A stretch of 64,000 bases of DNA. Source: Haematobia irritans. Taxonomy: Eukaryota; Arthropoda; Insecta; Diptera; Muscidae. The stretch is taken from the NCBI RefSeq assembly GCF_050003625.1, contig NC_134398.1:86801983-86865982 (forward strand). The letters are read 5' to 3'. Each line of letters begins with the position of its first letter. The first letter of the stretch is position 1. Both the position numbers and the translations under genes were made by a program. Below are positions 22,923 through 36,481 of the stretch, piece by piece. Under the pieces are notes generated by a model. It had not been told where the DNA came from, made no database searches, and was given only the letters and a program-made list of their open reading frames with translations.

Positions 22923-23671
22923 CCAAAACATGGACCGATACTCACAATTTTTGGCACATGTATTTGTGGTCCTACAATACCTCTAGATTTCCAATTTCAG
23001 GTAAATTGAATAAAAACATCGGTTTCTATAAGCTCAAGAAGTAAAATCGGGAGATCGGTCTATATGGGGGCTATACCAAAATATGGACCGATACTCACAA
23101 TTTTTGGCACACGTATTTGTGGTCCTACAATACCTCTATATATCCAATTTCAGTTAAATTGAGTAAAAACTGCGGTTTCTATAAGCCCAAGAAGTAAAAT
23201 CGGGAGATCGGTCTATATGGGGGCTATACCAAAACATGGACCGATACTCACCATTTTTGGCACACCTCTTATGGTCATAAAATACCTCTAGATTTAAAAT
23301 TTCAGGAAAATTGAATAAAAACTACGATTTCTATAAGCCCAAGACCCCAAATCGGGAGGTCGGTTTATATGGGGACTATATCAAAACCTGGACCGATATA
23401 GCCCATCTTCGAACTTGACCTGCCGGCAGACAAAAGACGAGTTTGTGCAAAATTTCAGCACGATTGCTTCATTATTGAAGACTGTAGCGTGATTACAACA
23501 GACAGACAGACAGACATACGGACAGACGGACATCGTTATATCGTCTTAGAATTTCTCCCTGATCAAGAATATATATACTTTATATAGTCGGAAATCGATA
23601 TTTCGATGCGTTACAAACGGAATGACAAACTTATTATACCCCCGTCACCATTCTATGTTGGTGGGTATAAA

Positions 23672-24126
23672 AAACCGCTTAATAAGTTTTGTATCGAAAG
23701 TCACATTTTTGATTGAAACTCTGTAAAATTAAAAGATTTGTTTGACTCAAAATTATGTATTTTATGCATTTTATTTAAATATTTTCATTTTAATTGTATA
23801 CAGAATAAAAACTAAACTGTTCGTGGGAAAAATTAATTACCTTGTGAGACAATTGAACTTAATTCCACTCCACTTTTTTCCACAATGCGTTGTAAAAATT
23901 AGAAAAGGTAAAGCCCTAGTTTTTAACTACAATTAATGAAATTACACGCTCTCATAGGAAAAATATAATGAACTAAAAGTAAAGAACATTTTTAATAAAA
24001 AATTTAAATAGATCCTAAAATTGGAGAATTTTGCTTAAATTGAGTTCATAAGTCTCTCAAATGAGTAAATTTCACCAAAATTGTGCCTGTCTTGTACTTC
24101 GTATAGCACTAACGACATTTTAGTAA
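23672..24126. repeat. MITE-like AT-rich sequence
   Basis: Resembles the flanks of the DD37E element at 13281-15181. No gene and no clear TIRs are resolved. Confidence 0.45.
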
Positions 24127-26260
<2,134 letters not shown>

Positions 26261-26265
26261 AAAAC

Positions 26266-26425
26266 AGGGATCCGGAGCGGTCCATTTTTTCGCTCCGCTC
26301 CCGCTCCGGAGAAAAAAAAACCGCTCCGCTCCTCGCTCCGCTCCGAGAAAAAAAAATCGCTCCGCTCCGCTCCACGCTCCGCTCCACGCTCCGCTCCACG
26401 CTCCGCTCCGCTCCTCTTCGAGAAA
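26266..26425. repeat. (GGAGC)n-rich repeat beginning CAGGGATCCGGAGCGG
   Basis: Very GC-rich for this window. Runs of CGCTCCGCTCC with A-tracts between them follow an AGGGATCCGGAGCGG edge. An inverted relative lies at 30557-30668 with the same edge word, which suggests a defined mobile unit rather than random simple repeat. Confidence 0.7.
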
Positions 26426-26475
26426 ATTATAGTACAAACATTGTATTATTTGTTCAATTGAGTTTTATTTTATTT

Positions 26476-27118
26476 AGAAAAATCGGGCGGTACATATATG
26501 GGAGCTATAGCTAAATCTGAACCGATTTCGATGATTTTTTGCACATATAGTTAGTGCTATAGAAGATTACATTTCGCCAACTTTGAGTAAGATCGGTTGA
26601 TAAATAAGGGTTTTATGACCTAATTTGACAAAATCGGGCGATACATATATATGGGACCTATATTTAAATCTGAACCGATTTCGATGAAATTTTCAGACTT
26701 AACGGGTGATACAGAAGATTATTTTGTGCTAAATTTGACGACGATCGGTTAGTAAAAAAAATGCAACGTGACCCCATTTGTCGAAATCGGGCAATACATA
26801 TATATGGGAGCTATATCTAAATTTGATCCGATTTCTTCCAAATTCAATAACGTTCGTCCTTGTGCCCAAAAAAACTCCCTGTACCAAATTTCATCAAAAT
26901 CGGTTAATAATTGCGACCGAAATCCTGTGAACAACAAATACATGGACAGACGGACGGATGGACGGACGGACGCCGAGCGCTAGATCGACTCAGGAGGTGA
27001 TTCTGAGTCGATCGGTATATGTTTTATGGGGTCTAAAATCAATATTTTTTGTAGGCACATTTTTTGGCAGATCAAACTTATTATACCCTAACCACTATGT
27101 GGTTTAGGGTATAATGAC
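26476..27118 (-). mobile_element. Helentron/DINE-like repeat, 3'-truncated, minus
   Basis: Same type as 17120-18260, with subunits, a GACAGACGGACGGATGG tract (about 26945-26965) and the terminal hairpin ACCACTATGTGGT...TATAA at the right end. It abuts the GGAGC repeat on the left. Confidence 0.68.
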
Positions 27119-27410
27119 TTTAAAACAATGTGTTGAAATATTTTATTAATTTTGAATATTTTTTCAGAAATATTAAATCCATTTTGACTTCATTAAAACG
27201 AAATTTGCATTCATGTTAGGATACACATTTTTATGTCGAATCACTTAGCTATAAGGACAAACAGACTTCATTGAAAAGTTTAGAGACTTTTAGACAAGGA
27301 AAAACTTTTTTTCAGAGAAATACGTCTTCTATTATAAGCAAAATTCGTATTCGTATTTTAAGCATGTGAAATATTTGGCCTCCCGACAATATTCTTTGCG
27401 GTGCACCATC
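27119..27410 (-). mobile_element. Partial CACTGAAAAAA-family MITE
   Basis: Inverted partial copy of the family represented by 53289-53947, recognisable from CTTCATTAAAACGAAATTTG-like and TATAAGGACAAACAGACTTC-like words. 27411-27606 is unassigned. Confidence 0.6.
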
Positions 27411-27606
27411 TACTATTTAATATGTGATAGAAACCAAATTTATGAAAATAGACCAAAATGGACCGAATTCTGTTTGGTCTGACCATCGGACCAAATTTAA
27501 AAATTAGAAATCTTTTGGACTAATTTTGGTCCGATCGGACCAAAACGGCAACGCTGATTGGAATTGAAAGTCTATACACAGAGTAGAAGTAACTACTCTC
27601 CGAAAG

Positions 27607-29283
27607 TTTTTTTATACCCTTCACCACTACTGTGGTACAGGGTATAATAAGTTTGTGCATTTGTATGTAACGCCAAGAAGGAAAAGTCTGAGACCCATCG
27701 TTTAGTATACCGATCGTCTTAGAATTAAATTCTGAGTTTAGCGATGTCCGTCTGTCTGTCTGTCTGTCTGTCCGTCTGTCTGTTGATGTATTTTGTGTGC
27801 CAAGTACAGCTCGCAGTGTTAGTCCGATTGTCCTAAAATTTGGTATAGGGTCCTGTTTCGGCTCAAAGACGATCCCTATTGATTTTGAAAAAAATCGGTT
27901 CAGATTTAGATATAGCTGCCATATATATTTTTCACCGATCTGGTCATAATGGGCGTGTGTATCAACCGATCTTCCTCAAATTCCGTACATCCGAATATTT
28001 TATGAGTCTCGAAAAACTTGCAAAATATCATCCAAATCGGTTCAGATTTAGATATAGCTCCCATATATAGCTTTCGCCCGATTTACACTCCTTTGCCCAC
28101 AGAGGCCAATTTTTTTCTCCGATTTAGTTGAAATTTTGCACAGGGAGTAGAATTAGCATTATAGTTATGCGTGTCATATTTGGTGGCAATCGGTTCAGAT
28201 TTAGATATAGCTCCCATATATAGCTTTCGCCCGATTTACACTCATATGACCACAGATGCTAATTTTTTGCTCCGATTTAGTTGAAATTTTGCACAGGGAG
28301 TAGAATTAGCATTGTTGCTATGCGTGCCAAATTTGGTTGAAATCGGTTCATATTTAGATATAGCTCCCATATATAGCTTTCGCCCGATTTACACTCACAT
28401 GACCACAGAGGCCAATTTTTTGCTCCGATTTAGTTGACATTTTGCACAGGGAGTAGAATTAGCATTGTAGCTATGTGTGCCAAATTTGGTTGAAATCGGT
28501 TCAGATTTAGATATATCTTCCATATATAGCTTTCGCCCGATTTACACTCATATGACCACAGTGGCCAATCTTTTACTCCGATATAATTGAAATTTTGCAA
28601 TGAGAGTAGAATTAGCATTGTAGCTATGCGTGCCAAATTTGGTTGAAATCGGTTCAGATTTAGATATAGCTTCCATATATAGTTTTCGCCCGATATGGAC
28701 TTATATGGCCCCAGAAGCCAGAGTTTTGGCCCAATTTGGTTGAAATTTTGCACTAGGAGTACAATTAGTAATATAGTCATATGTGCCAAATTTGATTGAA
28801 ATCGGTTCAGATTTCGATATAGCTCCCATATATATGTTTTTCTGATTTCGACAAAAATGGTCAAAATACCAACATTTTCCTTCTAAAATCGCCACTGCTT
28901 AGTCGAAAAGTTGTAAAAATGACTCTAATTTTCCTAAACTTCTAATACATATATATCGAGCGATAAACCATAAATAATCTTTTTCGAAGTTTCCTTAAAA
29001 TTGCTTCAGATTTAAATGTTTCCCATATTTTTTTTACTAACATTGTGTTCCACCCTAGTCCATTAGCCGATTTAAATTTTGAGTCTATAGATTTTGTAGA
29101 AGTCTATCAAATTCTGTCCAGATCGAGTGATATTTAAATGTATGTATTTGGGACAAACCTTTATATATAGCCCCCAACACATTTAACGGATGTGATATGG
29201 TATCGAAAATTTAGATCTACAAAGTGGTGCAGGGTATAATATAGTCGGCCCCGCCCGACTTTAGACTTTCTTCACTTGTTTTG
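27607..29283 (+). mobile_element. Helentron/DINE-like repeat, complete reference copy (1.7 kb)
   Basis: The clearest intact copy. The 5' TTTATACCCTTCACCACTAC hairpin pairs with GTGGTACAGGGTATAA. Then come a (GTCY)n tract (27746-27782), five or more subunits of about 150 bp (TAGAATTAGCATTGTAGC, TTTCGCCCGATTTACACTC) and the 3' hairpin AGTCGGCCCCGCCCGACT (29243-29260), ending TTCACTTGTTTT. The architecture matches DINE-1/Helentron-derived repeats. Non-coding. Confidence 0.75.
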
Positions 29284-29570
29284 TTTTGCAACAGACGTAG
29301 AGAAGAGGTTTTGTTATATTTGAAATGTGTGTGTGTATGTTTATGTTTGCAACAACTTCCATCGACATCAGTCCGTGGTATACCTACGAATATTCTTACT
29401 CAGATCTAGTGTTACCTAATTTCGCTTTTTTCCCCTTTATTGTATAATAAATGTATATGCGCACATTTTTCAACCAAAATTGAAACTATCCATAATTTTA
29501 ATTAAATTTTCGAGAACTAATATCAGAAATAAGAGAATGCTAGGATATAGTACAATAGTAAAGCAAATGT
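29284..29570. other. Non-genic spacer
   Basis: No feature is recognised; contains a short GTGTGTGTATG run. Confidence 0.4.
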
Positions 29571-30226
29571 GAATGAAAAAAAGCATGCCCGGTTCCAAAG
29601 ATTTTGTCTTTACTTTAACAGTTTGGGTATTAATTCCGAGCCAAAGAAGCGGAGAATACAAGAAAGGATACTTTAAAGACGTAATTCTCTTTTAAATTTG
29701 GGGGTTATGTACTTGCTTCTAGGAAGCAAATGTTAATTTTTCATTTTTTTAGATTTTTTTCGTCATTTGTTATCAAAATCCTTTAAAAACGAGTTACCGA
29801 GTTATTTTTTTTTCATATTAAGACTCGACTTCCAGTAGAAATTATGCTATGTTTCAAGTAAAAAGCGTCTTTAAAATAAAGTGTTGAAAAACATGTCTTA
29901 TTTTTTAACGATTTTTTGCTTTGTAGGCAAGATGCATAAAGGAAACAAATTTAAAGACAATTTTATTAATTTTAAAGAATTTTTCTTAATTATTAAAGTC
30001 ACGTTGACCTTACCTCAAAAATTTTATCTTTCATGTTATAATACACATTTTTAAGTAAAATCACTTAATTATAAGGACAGTACAACTTCATTCAAAAGTT
30101 TATTGCCTTTTGGACAAGAAAAACAAACTTTATTTTAGAGAAATGCGTCTTCCATGTTAAGCAAAATTTGCATTCTTATTCTAAGGACATGGAATCTTTG
30201 ACTTCACGACAATATTTTTTTCAGTG
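29571..30226 (-). mobile_element. CACTGAAAAAA-family MITE, full length, inverted
   Basis: Minus-strand copy of the 446-3331 / 53289-53947 family. The right end TATTTTTTTCAGTG is followed by TA at 30227-30228. The left end retains AAAAAAAGCATGCCCGG but its terminal CACTG is mutated. Confidence 0.75.
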
Positions 30227-30556
30227 TAGAAAACTAAAAAACTAAATATAAATAAGATCGTTTAATTGCATTTATTTGACGTTCATTACAAACATCTTTG
30301 TAGTAATACGGGATGAAATTGATCGAAAGTACTGTTGTTACTTTTACAACACATACTAGATATATATTTTGACATTTGCCGTTTTTGAAAACAATTACTA
30401 AAAAACACGTTGTGTTTTCCCCAATGTACGTACGTACAAAAATACATATCGTACATTTTAAACGTTTACTCACACTACGCAAAGTACTAGCTAAGTTTGA
30501 AATTACCTACACAGTGTAATTTCAAAGTTGCACATTTCATTCTAGTAATATTTTAT

Positions 30557-30668
30557 TCGGAGCGGAGCGGTTTTTCATTTGGAAACCGCTCCGCTCCCGC
30601 TCCGCTCCCGCTCCGGCAAAAAAGGGCTTGCTCCGCTCCGCTCCACGCTCCGCTCCGGATCCCTGGTA
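30557..30668. repeat. (GGAGC)n-rich repeat, inverted relative of 26266-26425
   Basis: Runs of CCGCTCCGCTCC end with GCTCCGGATCCCTGG, the reverse complement of the edge of the first copy. Confidence 0.7.
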
Positions 30669-30719
30669 CAAAAATTGTCTCCATTATAAGTATCTGTATC
30701 AGGAAATGCAAACCTATAT

Positions 30720-30826
30720 ATATCTCCCAGCAAATGTGAAGTAGTTGAAATGGTAACACAAATGTTGGTCTACATAGTGGTGAAGATAGTCGGCCCCGCC
30801 CGACTTTAGACTTTACTTACTTGTTT
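30720..30826 (+). mobile_element. Helentron/DINE-like 3' end fragment
   Basis: Only the last about 100 bp remain, ending in GTCGGCCCCGCCCGACT and TTACTTGTTTT. Confidence 0.65.
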
Positions 30827-30828
30827 TC

Positions 30829-32505
30829 ATATATACCGATGTAAAAATTATATGTTTGGAACCAGTGTTTGAATTTTGCTGAAAAATTAGCTGAAAAATG
30901 AGCTGAAAAAAAAAACATAAAACCCTTTTTTATTTGAGTGCCGGAGCCAATGAAATGAGCAGCCCTTTTCAAAAACTCGTAGAACTCACTTTTAAGGAAA
31001 ACTTTTAAAACTTTTAGGAAAAAAAAGATCTTGCCCTTGAACAATACAATTTTTGTATAGTTTTTCCTGAAATTATTCACACACTATGTCTAAAAATTAA
31101 GTACGTATAATTTTACTAATTACGCGAACTTTCTGCTTTGTAATTTTTCAGTCGAAAATTTCAAAATTCAGGGAAGATTCATAATTCTTCCAATGAGTAC
31201 AGTACAAAAAGTAACCATATACAGGTATAGCTATCTTATAAACCCTAAAGAAGAATTTATTTCTAATTTTTTTTTTTATAAAATAAATACTTTTGTTTTA
31301 AACCAAAAAATAGGTTTTAATTTAAAATTATTTACATTGCCGATTCTTAAAGATCAAGTGACGCCCTGGCAGCCCACATTTACGTAAAATTACTCTAAGC
31401 TTGACTTACCCTAGGTTGCCATACGTCTGCCATTTCCCGCATTTCAGACGTACGAAAGAGTTCATGCGACATGGGTTCTAGAACTGAAGTAATGGACTCT
31501 ACTGGACGGATTTCGAAAACTCCCCAATAAAATCTGCAAATATCTGAAAATTCATCCCCATAGAACCGCAAATCTCCAACTCAAAAATGTCCTTGCACTG
31601 GCGTCACTGTGTATTGGACGAAATTCATTTGGTTTGCACGAAATTCATTGATCGCATGAAGCATGTCCGTTGGGCTATCTGGGCTATCTTTGTTTGCACG
31701 ATTTCTCCAATGGCAGATTAAGTGCGAACGTTCTCTCATTTCACTGCGAAATACTGTAGACATTGAATTTTATGTACACTCTTTCTTTTTTAGATTTTGA
31801 ATTAAAGTTTTTATGGTTAATAACTTCTGCTAAAGAAGCATGCATGAAAGTGCGTGTGTGTGTGCGCGTGATGTGGGATGTAATTGCGGAGGTGCCCAAA
31901 TATGTGAGATACGTACGGTTACGATAATCATGTGAACGAATAGGATTTTTGATGTTTTATGGCATTGACAGTTTATATTATCGGCTGAATTTGTGTAAAA
32001 TTTTCTGCAGTAGTCAATGTGAGTAACTTTCCACGAGTTGGTCGGTAGCAAAACTGACAAACTCGTGCACAGGTTGTAAGGATGAGTAAAAACTCGTCAC
32101 ATAGAAAAAATATAGCCGGTATTATATAACAAATTTCGAACTTGAGTTAAGTTAGTCCTACAACTACCCAGCAAACAAATTTAGAAGTCCATTCTAAGTC
32201 ATTACTTTTATCAAACAAGTTTGTAACATGTTCTTCTAATTTAACGTAATCTTTTAAGTCACAACAAGCTTTTCGAGGTTACATATAACAATCATTTGTT
32301 TTACGCATTTTTGCAAAAAAATAAATTTTTGGAATTTAATTGTGTATAAAACACATTAAATAAAATAATGAAAATCTCAAAAAACAAAAAATAAATTTGA
32401 AAATCGTACCGATCCATAGCTCGGCAGGATCTATCCATTTTAATATGCCCACCACCATAATATTTTATTTTAAATATTTTGAGACATCGATTTAATTTAA
32501 TTTTA
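30829..32505. other. Non-genic spacer
   Basis: AT-rich sequence without a recognisable gene or RNA. A short GT-rich run lies at about 31851-31872. Confidence 0.4.
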
Positions 32506-33052
32506 TACCTTTTGCTACTACTGTAGTACAGGGTATAATAAGTTTGTGCTTTGGCACTCAAAAAAAATGAACTCTCAATTTCATTAAAGCCAATTTAACT
32601 AAAAGTTAAAATTAATCGAAATATTATTTTTGTATCAAGTTTCCTTTACTCTAATAATTTTTGCTTTAAATGAAATAAAATGCGAGGAAAAATTATACAC
32701 AAATTAAGCATAAAGATTTACTAAATTTAGATTTCTCACAAAATAGTTCATTATTTCTTTAAATTTGCAAATTTTTCTACAAATCCTTCCATCATGAACT
32801 TCGTATGTCACTATAGACATTCTTGCAATCTTGAACTCCAAATTTTCTTTCAAACTACAAAATTTTCTTTAAAAAGTTTAAAAAAAAAAATATTTATGTC
32901 TAATAAATTTTCTTGATTTTGTCGAGAAATATTTACTTATTTTTGTGACATTGACGTGATGCCAGCTTTTGTAAACTGTTTAGTTAAAATTTTCTAAAAA
33001 TATTCAAAATTTTCTAAACTTAACCAAAAGTTTTCTTCCTGGTGGGTTCACT
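32506..33052. mobile_element. DINE-like 5' end fragment with an adjoining MITE
   Basis: 32506-32547 is a 5' terminus (TTTTATACCTTTTGCTAC hairpin). From 32548, CACTCAAAAAAAATGAAC begins an AT-rich segment that ends near 33052 with GGTGGGTTCACTG, imperfect TIRs of the CACT...TGAACCC type. Non-coding. Confidence 0.5.
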
Positions 33053-33584
33053 GTCGATATATTAACGTTTTCTATGCTCGATATATTAAAAAACGCTTTG
33101 TATGCTCAGCAAAATACATTTTGCGACCGTTTGTGACTTTCATTCTATCTCGACAGAATTCACAAGAATTATGCCTCAAATTGTAGACATACTTTCTTTA
33201 ATCAAAAAATATACAGTTTAGAATATAGTTTTGCATTGTCTGTTAAAAATGGTTTGTTTTCATTGGTACAATTGTACTAAATTCCACGTGCAGAAAGTAC
33301 AATGGTACTACAATGATCTTTTTGGTATAATTTGAAATAATCGTTTCTCAAAATCTCAAAGCCCAAAAGGGAACAAATAACGAGTTGTGTGCTTGTGTGC
33401 GTATGTGTAATAACAAAGTCAAAATATGTTCCTCATACGCTCCCTAATACCAAAAACCTTGGCTTGGGAAAATTTGCTGGCCAACTAGTGTGACCAGATC
33501 TAAAATTGTTTTGCAGGTAAATCGGCATTAAAATAATGCTAAGCTCGATATTAAAATGCCAAAAAAAAACAACGCTTAATTAAA
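33053..33584. other. Non-genic spacer
   Basis: No gene, RNA or defined repeat is recognised. Confidence 0.4.
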
Positions 33585-33785
33585 CAAGTAAGGAAAGTCT
33601 AAAGTCGGGCGGGGCCGACTATATTATAGCCTTCACCACTATGTATACCAACATCTTAACACCTTCAAAGTTGTTAGGAGCTATATAAAGGTTTATTTTC
33701 CCATATACATTTAAATATGAACCGATTTGGAATTTTTTTTTAAACTTTCAAAAAATGTCTAGACTCAAAAATTTAACGGATCGAC
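33585..33785 (-). mobile_element. Helentron/DINE-like 3' end fragment, minus
   Basis: Starts AAACAAGTAAGGAAAGTC with the GGGCGGGGCC hairpin, and stops in the subterminal region beside the gag remnant. Confidence 0.65.
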
Positions 33786-33798
33786 GAGGATTCATAGA

Positions 33799-34597
33799 TC
33801 ATTGTTTTATTATAAGGAGATCCATTAGAACTTTTTTTCGATCACAGAGTTTTCGGTGTACATCAGCACTATTCACTTTAGGTCCAAATTCTTTCTTTAA
33901 GCCATCTTTTAACTCCCCATACGACCTAGCCTTACACTCATGATCCATGAATAATTTTGATGTACCTTTTAACAATCTTTTCGCATATATTAGTTTTTGA
34001 ATGTCTGCCCACTTCAATAGATATGCACATTGTTCAAACTCATTAATCCACTCGTTCACATTGCGGTAGTCATCTCCTGAAAATGTCTCCATTGATTCAT
34101 CTACATCACGGAAAGTCAAAAGTGGTTGGTAACGCAAACTGCATTGGACATAGCTACTCATTCCGTATAAGTGACAAGGTCCTTTATTAATTTCCACATT
34201 TTTCAGACGTTCCATTTCTTGCAAACCCCTTTCTTCGAAAAGTCTTGCATCTTCTGCCGCCTTGCGACGAACGGCTTCTAACCTAACCATTTCTCCAATT
34301 TTCCTTTCTTCATTTACTTCCTTCGTTTGGGCATTTAAGTCTTCTTTCTACTTTGTCATTTCTTCTTCAAATCGTTTTTTGGCCTCAGCTTTGACCGCTT
34401 CTTCTTCTAATTTCATTCTTATTCTTCCTTCTTCCTCAAGACGTCTTTTATCATCTTCACAAAAGTCGTTTTCTTTTCCGAGTCTTTTCTTTTTGGATTT
34501 TCCTTCTCCAATAGCTTGATTCACCTTATTAATGTGCTACGGTCTCCTTGTGATGATATTTGTAATTCACGACATGCATCCCTCAAATCTTGATCCG
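33799..34597 (-). pseudogene. LTR-retrotransposon gag remnant (Ty3/gypsy-like)
   Basis: The minus strand encodes a gag-type structural polyprotein, the particle-forming protein of an LTR retrotransposon. Near 34530-34585 a SAP-like DNA/RNA-binding motif is readable (LRDACRELQISSQGD). It is followed by a long charged, probably coiled-coil stretch (EEEGRIRMKLEEEAVKAEAK) and then a capsid-like segment (TFSGDDYRNVNEWINEFEQC ... YAKRLLKGTSKLF) at 33860-34110. There are stops near 34528 and at 34348-34350, and the frame ends near 33799. Protease, RT and integrase are absent. Homology continues beyond the MITE inserted at 34600-35735. Confidence 0.8.
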
Positions 34598-34599
34598 TA

Positions 34600-35735
34600 C
34601 ACGCACAGAAAAAGCATGTTTGGACATGGTTGCCGCATACATATAATGCTTATCTAGAGCATGTAATTGTCGCGTATTTTGTCTTTGTAAAAATAGTTTT
34701 CGAGCGGAGAAAAATGTATGGTGGCAATAAGCATTTGAATGGTTCTCAAATACCGCAAACATGTTCTATCATTTAAACGATAGAATTGGAGACCATTAAA
34801 TGGTCGGGGAAATGATGTACCTTACCATTCAATTTTTTTATTTTTTTACAGGGAAAAAAGTATTTTTATAGGTTAAGTATAGACATGTCTAGAACCATTA
34901 CATGGCCATAAAGACCATTTACATTTTTTTCGTGACCATTTAATTTTTTAACTTTTTTGCAGCGAAAAGAATTTTATAAAAACATTGAGAAGGTACGCAC
35001 GATTTTAATTTTGCGCGTCAGTCGTGTGTTGATTGTTTCTTGGAATGGACGGAGAATATGGATTTACTGTGTTTTGTGTTAATTTATTTATTCAGAAGTG
35101 GCACGTAGTTTTATGTGAACACAAAAAAAAGAAAGTGTAATTGAAAAAATGTACTTGTTTTTTGTTCTGCATTTTGATATTTGGATCATTTATTTTTATT
35201 TGCAGTTACATGATGTCTGCGTTTGTACATTTGATGGGCACGATGTAAATATGGAATAATAACTTATTGTTGAAATTGAAATAAAATAGAGTGTATATAT
35301 ATGATGTTTGCTTGAAGGGCATTATAAATACAAATAAACAATAAATTAGTTTATAAATAAATAAAAACAAAAAAATAAATTTAATTTTGTGTTTTCTTTT
35401 CTCAAGTGGCGTCCTTTTTTCGACGATGAAAAAAGTTTTATCATAAAGATCAAAACATTTTAGGTTGTGACCATGTTCTTTTAACTAGGAGAAAAACATT
35501 TTTAATGAATACCATAACATTTTAAATCGTGACCATTGTCTTTTCATTCAAACAAAATTTTTTTATCAATATAATAACATTTTAGATGAGGACAATTATA
35601 TTTTTCTTAGAACCATGTTCACTGAGCCAACATGGCTGCAGGTTAAAATGTTACATGGTCGCCGCAAAAATGGATCCTATCATATTATTTTGCTCTTCGA
35701 ATATGATTGTGACAATCATGTTTCTTCTCTGCGTG
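34600..35735 (-). mobile_element. TA-flanked MITE, CACGCAGAGAAG family, inverted copy
   Basis: Full-length inverted copy of 15238-16358 (1.14 kb), flanked by TA at 34598-34599 and 35736-35737. It is inserted between the gag remnant and its presumed 5' leader; the sequence resuming at 35738 includes TTGTTGAGCCCCCAAATG (about 35779-35796), possibly the leader/LTR junction of the same LTR element. Confidence 0.82.
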
Positions 35736-36481
35736 TAGCACGATTCAAATCCGTTATGTTATTAAATTGTAATTGTCAATTGTTGAGCCCCCAAATGTAG
35801 GATATGGTGTAAGAATATCCAAATAATCAACGCCAATATGTAAAGCAAAGCAAACTCAAAAAGACTAAATTAGAAATTGGAAATATGAATATATGGTCAT
35901 ATGAATCTAAATCGGGCGAAAGATGTATATGGGAGTTAATTTAAATCTGAACAGATTTTAACAAATTTGGTATGTATTACAAGAATGTTAGTCCTACTCT
36001 CTGTGTAAAACTTCAAGTATTATAAGTGCGTATCGGACGAAAGATGTATATGGCAGCTATATCTAAATCTGAACCAATTTCAACTAAATTTGTGCATGCA
36101 TAGTAAAAATGTTACTTTCATTCCCTGTGCACAATTTTAAGTAAATCGGACGAAAATTTTGATCTACGGTGGTCATATCTGTAAATCGGACGACAGATAT
36201 ATATGGGAGCTATATCTAAATCTGAACCGATTTCAACCAAATTCGGTATGCATATTTATAATGTTAGTTCTACTCCTTGTGCATTTTGCGTAACGTAACT
36301 CGGGGTAAAACTTTGGCCTCTGGGGTCACAGGAGTGTAAATCGGGCGAAAGCTATATAGGGACCTATATCTAAATCTGAACCGATTTAAACCGAATTCGA
36401 TATACATGTTCATAATATTAATTCTACTCCCTGTGCAAATTTCACGTAACTGGGAGTAAACTTTTGGCCTCTGGGACCATA

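Larger units (their letters stand above)
20686..23671 (-). mobile_element. Helentron/DINE-like repeat (GGCCGTATATACTTG type), interrupted
   Basis: Minus-oriented copy. The left end AAACAAGTATATACAG with the TTCGGCCGGGCCGAA hairpin is the 3' terminus. The right end (23635-23671) is the TATACCC hairpin terminus preceded by a (GACA/GACG)n tract at about 23500-23530. The interior has repeated subunits of about 150-190 bp (GATCGGTCTATATGGGGGC, TACCTCTAGATTTCCAATTTC). A Tc1/mariner element is inserted at 21627-22563, and a 100-N gap follows. Confidence 0.72.

Noticed and set aside
33799..34290. A domesticated gag-derived host gene
   Set aside because: The frame has upstream stops, loses its C-terminus beside a DINE-like fragment, and is split from its leader by a MITE; it reads as a decayed LTR element.
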